Source: Watersipora subatra
Taxonomy: Eukaryota > Bryozoa > Gymnolaemata > Cheilostomatida > Watersiporidae
DNA: 64,000 nt
Direction: 5' to 3'
Assembly: GCF_963576615.1 (NCBI RefSeq)
Contig: NC_088716.1
Location: 60,420,228-60,484,227 of the forward strand
The position numbers and the translations under genes were made by a program. Below are positions 44,801 to 55,830 of this stretch, piece after piece; position 1 is the first letter of the stretch; each line of letters begins with the position of its first letter. The notes under the pieces are model-generated. The model had not been told where the DNA came from and did not search any database. It saw nothing but the letters and a program-made list of their open reading frames with translations.

Positions 44801-47800
44801 ACTGACGAAAATGTTTGGTCGTTTGTCATGGTTACAATAGGGTTGGACAATTGGGTTTAATTCAAATTTATAATAGCGGTTACCTTGACAAATAAAACCG
44901 TTGCCAAGCTCTGCTTCTATAGTCATGTGGTTATTGAAACGGCGAATAATTCAAAAGATTAGGACTTGTACGAAATACAAACAGAAAAGCGTCGAGGTCT
45001 ATTGAGGCTGAGAAACAGCTTCAAGATTTGAACATTTGCAGGCACTTCCTCTATTATTTATAAGAAACCAACGTGAAGAATGTCCTTGGTTTCAGCGTAT
45101 TTGCTTTTCAAGTTATTGGCCTAACCGTATAGACTTATAACTTTAACATTCAAAATCTTTAAATAAGAACTTAAGCGTCGTAAAAGTAAGTTTATACTGA
45201 ACTGGGTGGAGTAGACGAAGGAAGTAAAATCCAATATGGAAGGCAGATAACATAACATACCTGTTGAAAGCTCTCTTCTGCATCCATATCACAACTTGAG
45301 TCATGCTTTCCTATATCCAGTAGCCATGAGTCATCAGCAAAACCACTGAAACGGAGCCGGACAACACTGGTTGATGCAAGACATGTCGACATAAATGAAT
45401 CATTAATCATTCAGAGGCGACTGGTGATATGAATAGACTGGTAAAAACTCGATGAGTAATTATTTCAAAAGAACAAATCGGTTGAAATAAAAAGAAGGTA
45501 GAACTAGCAGGAGGTCCAATTGTATATTTACTACCATAATTGGCCATGGCAAACATATGTTGAAATTGCAAAAAGAAACGTTTTATCATTATATCACCAC
45601 TATCGTCTTGCCAATGCATATTTGTGGTATTCAGTCACAAAATAAAACATGACATTTCCTGTTAGTGTTACATTTACAGCTTTTTATGTATGGTTCTTGA
45701 TGGCATCATCTGATACAAGCAAAATCACCAACATTAACTAGATAAAAATGTCATTAGGTCACCATCATTGGTGATAACCAGTTCAATATATATCAACACA
45801 CAATAATTTTTGTTTTTGCTAGATAACTGACTCAAAAGAAATCAGCTTGAACTAGGGAAAATATGACAGGTGTTGAATGACAACAACAAAGACAGGACCT
45901 ACCTATCTGAATTGGACCTATTTCTGTTGAGAGTTTTCTGCACGGTCTTCATATTTCTTGTAGGTGTGAAAGGATTAATAGATAGTCTCTTGGCATCTGG
46001 AGGTGCAACCTTTTGGACTCGCTTGCCTCCACTTGAGAAAAGCGAGCCTCGAGGAGAAAACTTTCTTGAGCGAGTGGGTGATCGACGGGACATGACAAGC
46101 ACCGGAGACGTAGAAGCGCTGAAGGAGCCGTCGTGTAGTTGCAGTGCTCTGAGACGTTTATGAGGAGGGGTTGTTAATGGACTAGATTGTGGTGTTGGAC
46201 GGAGGTTATTTTCTTTATCTGAAATGAATTAAAATAAACAATGCATGAAATTTTACTTTTTATTTTATGAGTAACTATGATTAAATTCCAATGGGATGAC
46301 TCCGTTTGAAGGGCTGGATATGCTCTGATCAAAATTATCAAAAGGAACATATTGCAAAGGGGTAATAATAGAGTGTAACATACTGCAATGTTTATTTTAA
46401 CCCCAATTACAGACAACGCGGCTGACTGTGAGATCAAGGCACCATATTGCTGGGAGACATTCTCAACCGTTTTTTTATTCAGTATCAGGAACAAAGACTT
46501 GTGGTAGTAAAGCACGCTACTCTCTCAATAGGGTAAACAAACCAAAATGTGGTTTTTTCGTGTCTCAAACATTCGAAAGTTCAACCATAGAAATAAACAA
46601 AAGCTAATTGTCACCCCATGGTATATAGCGAGTGATTCACTTGGGTGAATGACAAATATGAATATCAACACAAAACACCTGCCAAATGATACCAACAAAG
46701 AGAATCGCAAAGCATATGAGAGGATAAAGAACAGTGTTCTGTAGTTGAGCAACCAAACAGTACCCAATGACTATGTTCTTCTGGGATTTAAGGTAAAACA
46801 AAATTAAAATCAAACAACAAAACGAGTCATATGGAGACAGAAATTTGCTGAAGACTGCGAAGCAGCAACTGCGATCATGATTTTAAAAATTTGATAAAAT
46901 AAACGTTTGACATAATAAACTGCTAAAACGAATTGTTCCAAATATATTCTTATGCCAAAAAAAGTTCTTTGACAAAAAAAGGTTCACAATATGAAACAAA
47001 GAATAACGCAGATACTTCTGAATTGAAAACACTAAATGTGAAAATAGTCGAATGACAAACGCTGTCGAACTTGTAATTTTATGACTCTTAACCTTTTAAA
47101 CCCTGACGCCTGGTATACGAGCATCTACATGGCTCTGTTTACAAACACTGTTTCTGAGTAGCAGAGTAAACCCATCAAATTTTTACATAGGGGTGTTGGA
47201 CCAGGTCTTCTACTTCCATCTTTAACCATTTTCAAACATCTTCCTCTACTTCCTTCATTAATAACAATTTTACTGGAATTATATCACAAAATTTTTTATA
47301 CGACTATGTTGTTGGTATGTCATAGATGACTGTAATGCAGATGAAGAATTTCTTGATACTAACTATAATTTTGCTATCTATTTTCAGTCAGAAAACAATG
47401 ATGAACGTATAATCAATGGATATGATGCTACCGCATAGATTTTCAAAATTTATTGAAATCGTACAAATTTTTATGGTTTGTGTCCACAGAATTGTGAAAC
47501 AATTGCTTTTGTATTTGGTGACATTTACTGTATGTTGCAGGACTTATTTACTAGTGTTTTCAACAAACCTCATTGGGTTATGGGCATATTTAGATATATT
47601 TAATAAATGTTTTAAAAAGTCCTATTGTGTGACAACTTGCACAGGGGTACTGACACATATTGACAGTACCGGGTAGGGTTCAAAAGGCGCATTATGAACT
47701 ACTGAATCAGTGTGAAATCATAACTTAATTTACTCCTTATAACACCAGGACTACGTGTCATATTGGATTTAGACTACTACCTACAGCAAGTTTTTTTGCT

Positions 47801-49064
47801 GTGGTTTATTACATGTCTGACATGTAATAAACCACAGCAAATGACATTTCAGGTATTGTACAATTGCTATAATTGTGCTAAGACAGACCCAGCTTAAGCC
47901 AGATTAATCATGCGGATTTACTTTTAAGCACTTAGTATGACGCTGGTCACGCAGAATGAGTTTTTTTCTACTCGTGTAAACATTTGTAAAACATCCAAAT
48001 CAAATAGTCCAAAATATGGATGATAAAAAAGTGTATTGCAATATAGACAGGCAATCCATTACAATGAAAACTGTTTATCATAATCACGGAAATGTACCAA
48101 TAATTTGTAGGGCAGAGCGCATGCCGCAACGTTTCTAAAAATTCAAATAGTATGGTTGATGAAAATTGAATATTCTACATGACGTTATAACATGCTAACA
48201 CGGTTGCAAAATGGTCAATCTACATGAGTTTTGGTGAAGAAACTAAATCAGTTCTGATGCAATACTATTATGGATCTAAGGTAGGCAGCTTGTTTTACCG
48301 TTTTAGTAAATGCATGAAAACATTGATGACAGATTTTAAATAAGTATTTTTTGTAAAAACCGCAATAAATTAATTGGATGCGAGTTTGAATTCAATATAG
48401 ATGATCCGCAGGATAACTGTACCGAACATAACGTTCGTCTAAATGAGATACGCTTTATTATATTTTTAGTAATGCATTTGCAAAGTTTTTTACTATCAAG
48501 TGACGTACTTATTGAGCAACACAATAGCTTCATTAGGATGACATTGTGAATTATTAAAATATTGAGTTTATTTGTTATTTTTGTGACGACCACTTCGACA
48601 CATAAATTTTGGCAGAGAAGTTCCGCAATTAGTATATTGATACAGTAACAAGCACGAAAAATGAAAGAGAAAAGCCAAACGTCTACAAAAATAAAATCTT
48701 AATTAATGAATACTTCAAATAGATTGCAATATCTAAACTTACCTATGTTTCTACGGGCTGATTCAACGGGAGGCGAATTGTGAATATCTATCAACCTGCT
48801 TCTTATCCTATGTATTTTTCGCAAAGCAGGAGGTTTCTTTGGCGCTGGTGAAATAAGAGACTCATCCCATTCAAAATCAGAATCATCGTCCAGTTTAAAT
48901 TTTGGAATCGCTTGAGCTGAAATAGGCTTGTACGCGGTAGATGTGTGAGAAAAGAAATTTGGTGTTCCCAAACGATTAGTAGTGTTCTTGTGTATTGAGT
49001 CTGGAGATCCAGAAGAGCTAGACAGCCTTCCGTCGGGTGGAGGTGTTAACTCTTTATCGAACAT
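41705..49064 (-). CDS. WEE1: WEE1 tyrosine kinase, complete (598 aa, 10 exons)
   Basis: Nuclear kinase that phosphorylates the inhibitory tyrosine of CDK1 and holds cells in G2. Exons in coding order: 49064-48743, 46218-45903, 45345-45261, 44245-44079, 43992-43724, 43443-43333, 42928-42783, 42629-42522, 42146-42001, 41831-41705. All junctions are GT-AG and the phases agree throughout (1797 bp). The N-terminal half is Ser/Pro-rich with several SP/TP sites and an NPFTP motif (189-193) also present in vertebrate WEE1. The kinase domain has the glycine loop LGNGEFGKV (262-270), K285, HMDIKPAN (381-388), an acidic insert and DFG (425-427). After it comes a charged helical tail with [17 protein letters not shown], as in WEE1. 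Vertebrate WEE1 is about 646 residues. Metal-binding DFG is used where vertebrate WEE1 has DLG. Confidence 0.96.
42001..42146 (-). CDS. WEE1: WEE1 exon 9: end of kinase fold and helix
   Basis: 146 bp, phase 0 in and phase 2 out. It encodes [20 protein letters not shown], with the conserved RPSA before the final helices, then [14 protein letters not shown]. Confidence 0.95.
42219..42514. repeat. Minisatellite, ~24-bp unit, ~12 copies, in WEE1 intron 8
   Basis: Variants of AGCGAGGGACCAAGGAGGCT plus ACAG. The array abuts the exon 8 donor: the last diverged unit lies within 10 bp of the GT at 42521. Confidence 0.92.
42522..42629 (-). CDS. WEE1: WEE1 exon 8
   Basis: 36 codons, phase 0 at both ends, encoding [20 protein letters not shown] and SANFNKLIQ. 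This matches the WEE1 C-lobe segment (NGDQWHEIRQG in human). Confidence 0.95.
42783..42928 (-). CDS. WEE1: WEE1 exon 7: DFG, EGD motif and helix F
   Basis: 146 bp, phase 1 in and phase 0 out. It encodes [20 protein letters not shown] and [25 protein letters not shown] is the WEE1-specific activation segment. The frame running past the donor into the intron is not used. Confidence 0.96.
43333..43443 (-). CDS. WEE1: WEE1 exon 6: kinase insert
   Basis: 111 bp, phase 1 at both ends. It starts ANIFIQYNP, completing KPAN, followed by the acidic insert [17 protein letters not shown] and YKIG. Vertebrate WEE1 also has an acidic insert here. Confidence 0.94.
43724..43992 (-). CDS. WEE1: WEE1 exon 5: helix C to catalytic loop
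   Basis: 269 bp, phase 2 in and phase 1 out. It encodes [40 protein letters not shown] and LVHMDIKP. The EYC hinge and HMDIKP loop are WEE1 hallmarks. Confidence 0.97.
44079..44245 (-). CDS. WEE1: WEE1 exon 4: glycine loop and catalytic lysine
   Basis: 167 bp, phase 0 in and phase 2 out. It encodes [20 protein letters not shown] and [19 protein letters not shown] is the WEE1-type ATP-lysine motif. Confidence 0.96.
44246..45260 (-). other. WEE1 intron 3, nothing recognised
   Basis: One kb between exons 3 and 4 with no repeat or exon seen. Confidence 0.6.
45261..45345 (-). CDS. WEE1: WEE1 exon 3
   Basis: 85 bp, phase 2 in and phase 0 out, encoding [20 protein letters not shown] plus AEESFQQ. 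An acidic linker just before the kinase domain. Acceptor CCGTTTCAG, donor GTATGT. Confidence 0.85.
45903..46218 (-). CDS. WEE1: WEE1 exon 2: Ser/Pro regulatory region
   Basis: 316 bp, phase 1 in and phase 2 out. Encodes SP/TP-rich sequence ([43 protein letters not shown]) and [14 protein letters not shown]. The NPFTP block is shared with vertebrate WEE1; the SP/TP sites are likely CDK or other kinase targets. Confidence 0.94.
47093..47690. mobile_element. Possible old piggyBac-like MITE
   Basis: Left CCTTTTAAACCCTGACGCC resembles the reversed right end CCTTTTGAACCCTACCCGG. TTAA/TTGA plus CCCT ends recall piggyBac, but one TTAA is mutated and no transposase remains. It lies in WEE1 intron 1. 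Confidence 0.35.
47795..47841. repeat. Perfect palindrome, 23-bp arms
   Basis: TTTGCTGTGGTTTATTACAT plus GTC is followed by one base and its exact reverse complement. It lies in WEE1 intron 1. Confidence 0.97.
47842..48742 (-). other. Rest of WEE1 intron 1, nothing recognised
   Basis: No exon or array found. Confidence 0.5.
48743..49064 (-). CDS. WEE1: WEE1 exon 1 (start)
   Basis: 107 codons plus one base. It begins [20 protein letters not shown], contains [20 protein letters not shown] and ends before a GTAAGT donor. The opening resembles the ELTPPE region of vertebrate WEE1. [14 protein letters not shown] has the look of a phospho-regulated acidic motif. The ATG is the first in frame. Confidence 0.92.
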
Positions 49065-49154
49065 CTTTAAACGCTACAGTCTAGTCGAAGAATACCAAAA
49101 ACCTCCCAAAACGGGGAATTAATAAATATATACCACCTGTTGATGCTGTTGTTT

Positions 49155-49181
49155 GTAAATGGCGGCGAGTGATATCACGTG
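49155..49181 (-). promoter_or_regulatory. Candidate WEE1 promoter elements
   Basis: About 100 bp upstream of the WEE1 ATG lie a YY1-like AAATGGCGGC (49157-49166) and an E-box CACGTG (49176-49181). Their closeness to the ATG suggests the core promoter or 5' UTR. Weak evidence only. Confidence 0.35.
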
Positions 49182-50468
49182 GATGAGTTTTACGGAATGA
49201 ACCAATAGTAATTAAAAACATCACAGAGCGGTTAGTGCGAGAGCTTTGTTTAGCGCGAACTGGTAAATTCAACACGAAAAGACAACTCTTAAGAGAATAT
49301 GCTCTCGCTTTGGAAGGGATGACGCACCGCATCCATGGATTATCTTTTCGCCACGTATCATAAAAAAAGCAACATTAGGTCGAGTATGGCAAAAACTACT
49401 GAGTTTCAACCGTTTACTTGGAGTCAACTATTATCGATACAGCAAAACTATCACACGTTATTACATGGTTAATGCGTTGACTTATTAGCAAAACCTCACC
49501 TCGTCAGTGAGGTAATAACCTACAGTAATGTATTGTACTATTGTGCAACGTTATCATATAAGATATACCACAGAGTAGATTTGTTCGTTTACTACAACAT
49601 AAATCAGGTTGAGGAAACAGGTCGTGTTGTGCTTCAAGTAATCGATAGCGTAGCAGCATAAGTAGGGCCTGATTCCTGCGGCGAAAATTCTAGATTTTAT
49701 GGCTCTACATAAATAACATAATAGGTTGATCAACATTGAAGTTGAAAATTATTATTTAATCCTATACAAAAAGCGGGTGTTAATAAGACAGCTCTATATG
49801 AGACTCTAAACTTTATAGCCAACAGTTATCATTGTACTCATAAAGAGTTGGTAGCAGGCAAAATACTAGCATGCTTGCTGAACATTATTGCAACCAATAT
49901 CATGAAGAGCAAAGGAGCTCGGCATGTTGGCATTAGTGTGACTGTTCTTTGCAACCAACTCGGGTGACATTCAAATTTGCCAAAGTTTCCGTGATGAGTT
50001 AGAGACTGATCCAAATTCTGATAGAAAGTGAATCTGGTAAGTTAAAAGCTTGTCATCATTGAAAAAGTTGATTGTTTTTAAGAGAGTTGCCATGGATTAA
50101 TGGAGTCAACATGTCAGCTGGTAGGACTGACTGACCGCCCATTCAGGATGCCCTTAACGAGGTTACGAGGTGGTGAAGTCTTTTGAACATGAGTAATCAC
50201 ACCTTAGCTCAGACAACCGGAGTCAGTTCCGAGCAATAAGTTTCTCTAATTTTCACCATTGGCCACCATTGGAAACTGTCTTTATTCATCGAGAGACAAT
50301 GAAGTGACAGGATTATAATATTGTCTTACCAGCCATTTCAATAAGTACAGACATAGGATTGAAGTCACTGTGTGAGATACCAGCCAACATTACTGCTTGA
50401 CACCTGTGATGGTTCTAAGTGCACCGAAGAGTGCCGGCTATACATGTGTTTATCCGTGACATATACTA
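49182..50468. other. Intergenic, nothing recognised
   Basis: Upstream of WEE1. No exon or array seen. Confidence 0.5.
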
Positions 50469-50706
50469 AGTTTCCATACAACGAAAGCGTAGAAACACAC
50501 ATACCCCCCATATGGCTGTGTAATGTCATCATGGAAACAGCAGTGTTGCTCTTACTCTGTCATGGCTGAGTGTCATTATTTGGAAGCAAAAAGCCCCTGC
50601 AATTCGCCATCTTTGTGCCATGAAAACGGCTTTAGCGACCAACAACTTATGCATGCGTTTAGGTCTTTGCACAACCATCGCTTCACTGAGCGCCCTATGG
50701 AAACAT
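50469..50706. mobile_element. Possible short relative of the GTTTCCAT MITE family
   Basis: Bounded by GTTTCCATACAACG and CCCTATGGAAACAT, with internal ATCATGGAAAC. Interior similarity to the other copies is weak. Confidence 0.35.
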
Positions 50707-51760
50707 AATCTGCTTGTCGGCTCAGCGTAGCCCTTTAGCACTGGTGCACCCAGGTGTCGCTGCCATATCGCTGTATGTAAACTTAGCAACTTATGTCAAA
50801 ATATGTATTTGCAAAACAGTATTCATATCGCGAAAAAGGTGCAGAGCGAGGTGAATGTGTTGGAATTTTACCTTCTAAAAAGTTGCAGGGGTAAACCGCA
50901 TGAACTTTACTGGCTATGATTGGCAGCGGTCAACCTAGTCTAGTTTTGAAATCGTTTTGAAATTTAAAATTGAAAAGGTTAAAAATATTTGTCACAACTA
51001 ATTAACCAATAACGAAAGAGGCTGTTGTCAGAAATTAAATATTTTGCTCCTAATTAATTTTTAAAATAAAACAGATACGCTAAGCATCAATTGGGTAATC
51101 TTATGGCTTGTTGGTGAATTCTATTAGCTAGTAGCAAGAGTAAATCACAAGCTAATGTGAACAAGGTTAAACTACTAGTTAAGAAGTTAACCCCTTCCCT
51201 CACTCGAGATGATGATTGTCTCACCTTTATAAATCATTACGACTATTTGTGCAAGGTTGTGGATATTTACAGATGAAAATCTTCTTATGTGCTTTATATA
51301 ATAATAGTCTGCTTTATAATTTAAATGTAAATGTTTTATATAACTGAAGCAGAAAAGATTATAAAAACTGAAGTTTACCCACAAAAGTCAAATCACAATA
51401 ACAGAATAAAAAGAGAACCATACAAATCTTTAAAAAAGAAGCAGATCTCTGACTGTAGAATTCACAATTGACAAGTGACCTACATTTGATATTAACATTT
51501 GTATCAGTACTTTTATTTACTGTGCTTTGGGTGAACAAAACATGCCGATTTTACTGGCCGTCTGCTAACACTGCAGGCATTTTTAATTCAGCATAATGTA
51601 TTATAGCTTATTGATTGTATTAAATATACTTGTGTACATACAAAAATACTATGCACACCCTACTGTCTACCGATTGTTGTAATACCTGTAAATATGTGAT
51701 TATAGTATGATTGTAATGTATATACTGAAATAGTGAGTCACAATAGGAGTAGCCAGTGTA

Positions 51761-52229
51761 TGTTAGAATAGCTATTATCCTTAAGATTATTCTGTAGCAT
51801 TCGTTAGTAGGTCTTACTACTGCAAGTAGACATCTGCATTAGTAAGTTAGTCATCTTACTAGTACAGACTTTAGCTGACATTTGAAGTGTTGAGGATATA
51901 ATGGATACTGTTGCCTATACGTCTCTCACTATGGATATTACCTGAATACAATGCAGCAAACATCTTAATATTCTCTGTGTATCATGCGCGTTAGAGCAAT
52001 GCAGGAGAAGACAACATCCAATTGGATTCATGGCTCTATCATAACATATGTAGATCTTTTGTTTGGCTAACACATTGCACATGGATCAAGAGTTGTCTTT
52101 TCTGTAGTTTTACCAAAACAATGTGGTCCCTATATAAATGAAAAAATATCATATTCATAAGCTCAGACTAAACATTATTCATAAGACAGGAGATACAGTG
52201 AGTGTGAGCTTACAAGGAATACGCTGTCA
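51761..52229 (+). repeat. Left member of a ~460-bp direct repeat pair (LTR-like)
   Basis: Starts TGTTAGAATAGC and ends ACGCTGTCA. It matches 53778-54235 along its whole length, with scattered differences. It contains CTATATAAATG, a TATA-like word. TG...CA ends suggest an LTR. Confidence 0.7.
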
Positions 52230-52532
52230 TGTGGCAAGTTGTACGTAGGAGATGACAACTCCGGGGCATTACTTGAGTCCAAAACCTCAAACCCCATATT
52301 CACTTGTCTAAAATACTCAGATCGCATCTCCAATCTGCCTGGCTATCCATTATATTTCCAGTTCTTCAGGCAATCTGCTAAACCTTATACCAAACACCAA
52401 CTCCTTGCCAATCCACATAAAACAGCGTTAAACAAGAAAATTTTTTTTTTTCGAAATGAATAATTTTGCTTCACTTTTTTATTTTTGTCTTATGGTCTAA
52501 TCTGCTTTTAGGGGCATTGACCAGTGATGGTA

Positions 52533-53712
52533 GTTTATACCTATTTATCTACCTTTTTATCTACCTACCTATCTATCTATATATCTATCTACCTATCTAC
52601 CTATCTATCTATCTACCTATCTACCTATCTACCTATCTATCTACCTATCTATCTACCTATCTCTCTATCTATCTACCTATCTACCTATCTATCTACCTAT
52701 CTACCTATCTACCTACCTATTTACCTATCTATCTACCTATCTATCTACCTTTTTATCTACCTGTATATCTACCTATCTATCTACCTATCTATCTATATAT
52801 TTCTACCTATCTATTTGCCTTTCTATCTACTTCTCTCTTTACATATCTATCTACTTATTTTTCTACCTATCAATCTACCTATCTATCTGCCTACCTATCG
52901 ACCTATCTATTTATCTATATATCTATCTACCTATCTCTCTATCTACCTACCTATCTATCTACCTATCTCTTTATCTACCTACCTCTCTATCCACCTATCT
53001 ATCCACCTATTTATCTATCTACCTATCTATCTACCTATCTATCTATCTACTTACCTATTTATCTATTTACCTATCTATCTACCTGTATACCTACCTATCT
53101 ATCTACCTATCTATCTACCTATTTCTCTATCTACCTACCTATCTACCTACCTATCTACCTATCTATCTATCTATCTACTTACCTATTTATCTATTTACCT
53201 ATCTATCTACCTGTATACCTACCTATCTATCTACCTATCTATCTACCTTTCTATCTACCTGTATATCTACCTATCTATCTATATATTTCTACCTATCTAT
53301 CTGCCTTTCTATCTACTTATCTCTTTACATATCTATCTACTTATTTTTCTGCCTATCAATCTACTTATCTATCTGCCTATTTGTCTACCTATCTATCTAC
53401 CTATCTATCTACCTATTATCTCCCTATGTCCCTATCTATCTCCCTATCTATTTATCTATCTACCTATCTATCAACCTATCTACCCATCTATCTACCTATC
53501 TATCTGCCTCTCTATCTGCCTATTATCTCCCTATCTATTTATCTATCTACCTATCTATCGACCTATCTATCTACCTATCTATCTGCCTCTCTATCTACTT
53601 ATCTATTTACCTACCTATCTACTTATCTATCTACCTATCTATTTACCTATCTATCTACCTACCTCTCTATCTACCTATTTTTTAGCCTATCTATCTACTT
53701 ATCAATCTATAG
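52533..53712. repeat. CTAT/CTAC-type microsatellite, ~1.2 kb
   Basis: Runs of CTAT and CTAC tetranucleotides with C-to-T variants. Two frames read more than 400 codons of Tyr/Leu/Ile/Ser-rich peptide only because of the repeat. Confidence 0.98.
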
Positions 53713-53777
53713 CTAATGCCTCCACTGGTGACACTGTAGTACTGAGTAGTAAGTGGTTAACACTAGTAGAAGCACTA

Positions 53778-54235
53778 TGTTAGAATAGCTATTATCCTTA
53801 GGATTATTCTGTAGCATTTGTTAGTAGGTATCACTACTGCAAGTAAACAGCTGCATTAGTAAGTTAGTAATTTTACTAGTACAGACTTTAGCTGACATTT
53901 GAAGTGTTGAGGATATATTGTATACTGTGGACTATAAGAAGCCTCTCACTATAGATGTTACCTGAATACAATGCAACAAACATCTTAATATTCTCTGTGT
54001 GTCATGTATGTTAGAGCAATGCAGGAGAAGACAACCCCCTAATTAGATTCACGGATCTATCATAACATCTTTTGTTTAGTTACCACAATGATCAAGAGTT
54101 GTCTTATCTGTAGTTTTTCCAACAGAATTTGGTTACTATATCACTGGTGAAATATCATATTCATAAGCTCAGACTAAACATTATTCATAAGACAGGAGAT
54201 ACAGTGAGTGTAAGCTTACAAGGGATACGCTGTCA
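53778..54235 (+). repeat. Right member of the ~460-bp direct repeat pair (LTR-like)
   Basis: Same TGTTAG start and CTGTCA end as 51761-52229. A purine-rich GTAGAAG lies just before it. Confidence 0.7.
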
Positions 54236-55351
54236 CGTGTGACACTGTTAAACTATCCCGATTCTTATCTTATGGATAATGACTGCAATCAATGTGTCAC
54301 ATGCCAAAACTCGATGACAAATTTACAGCAGCTCTTATCAACAAGCAGAGAAGATATCTGTGACAGGAATTGATAATATGTTAGAGCAATATAAACAAAT
54401 ACACGCCAAAAATTGCCTAGCTCGTAACTAGCAAGGGTTTGGGAACTCGTATCTTCCAGTGCAGAAGGTCAGGAGTCAGCAGAGCAAGAGAAGTCTGCAG
54501 GAATGTGGGTCATGAGTAAATAAAGGTGACGCTGGACGGTGAAAACAACTTTGTAGAATTTTCTGCCGATGTTACTCAAAGGTTTCATCAGAACTTTTTA
54601 AGAGTGAATCTAATAGGCCTACTGAATGACTGGCTGTTCGAAATGCAACTTGTTCAAATTTAGAATGGAGTTCTTCCATTATAAATATTGTAAAAATTTT
54701 TCATTCTGTTCCAAGGTAAAAAATTACTTTTTAAGCATCTTTACGTTACGTCACACAATAAACTGTTTATTAAAAGAGCAGGTAAAATATAAAGTTTGCT
54801 GAATTTCTCATAAACACTGAGCAGGCGTGGATGGAGAATGTACATGTATTGCGTTTTCTGTAGCAATTCGTACCCTGGCATTGTATTCTCACATTTTTGC
54901 GTAAAATACACAAATGTAGCAATTGCTTGTGTATCTTGTTTTACTAAAATTAATGATGGAAATAAATAGATACGCTAACAAAACGCATTCAGTATTTTGT
55001 AGACGAAAACCGACAATAATAATAATAGTCTAATATGTACTAAAGATAGCGGAGAGAGTGCACCAGTTGGCAACTGAACTGGATCGTCAGGCTTTTCAGA
55101 TCATCTTGAGGATGTTCGATGTCCGATTAAATTTTTATCTCAAGTTCTTTTTTCAAACTCTGATTTCTTTTAAATTTGAGACGCATGAAGATTGAGGTAA
55201 GAAGGTACGCGAAGTTCAGTGCGCAGCAAAAACATCAAAAGGCGCCACACAACCGATTGCAGCCACAGTTGGAGAGCCCAGTTTTTGACCAATGCAACTG
55301 AAACTGTCAATAAGCTGTTTTCCAAATCCAAGTTTGTGTCTTCTAAAGCAC
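54236..55351. other. Intergenic, nothing recognised
   Basis: No gene or repeat structure seen. Confidence 0.5.
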
Positions 55352-55830
55352 TATGTTACCATGATGCGCATGACTCACATGATGTGCATGACTCACATGA
55401 TGCGCATGACTTGCATTATGCGAATTTGGAGTTGCATTACCGTGCGAATTAAGTGTTTCTATGGACATTTGCATGATGCAAATGTCCATAGAAACGGATT
55501 GACATCCATCGATGTCAATCCATCCATCGATGCGGATTGACTCCTGTGCCTTGTTTAAAAAAGGTAAGGAACTGTATGCTGTATGGTAATAATTAGCGAC
55601 GCAGTTAGCTACGCAAGCGCCTGAAACTTGATCAAGAAAGGATGACAGAAGTATTGAAAATGTTTAAAATTGAATAGCTTGTGTGGTATTGTAATGCGCA
55701 TGATTCGCAAGTAGGATGGGTTCGATTAAGTTTTGCAAATCGAAAAACTCACTTAGCTTGCAGATTTATGCCGTTTTCATGATACGGATAACTTGTGGAT
55801 TGGCTTAAATTTGTGCATCATGGAAACATT
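55352..55830 (-). mobile_element. Dispersed MITE family, copy 3 (reverse, with palindromic insert)
   Basis: Reverse complement shares GCAAGCTATTCAATTTTAAA and flanking blocks with copies 1 and 2, and has GTTTCCATGATGC at its end. It is longer than the others because of the palindromes at 55455-55521 and short GATGCGCATGACTCACAT repeats. Confidence 0.68.
55455..55521. repeat. Two back-to-back hairpins inside MITE copy 3
   Basis: 55455-55495 is a 20-bp stem (GTTTCTATGGACATTTGCAT) with one central base. 55496-55521 is an 11-bp stem (GGATTGACATC) with a 4-base loop. Confidence 0.95.

Noticed and set aside
52466-53783. Two overlapping frames of more than 400 codons rich in Tyr, Leu, Ile and Ser
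   Set aside because: They arise entirely from the CTAT/CTAC microsatellite, which lacks stops in these frames. No complexity and no homology.
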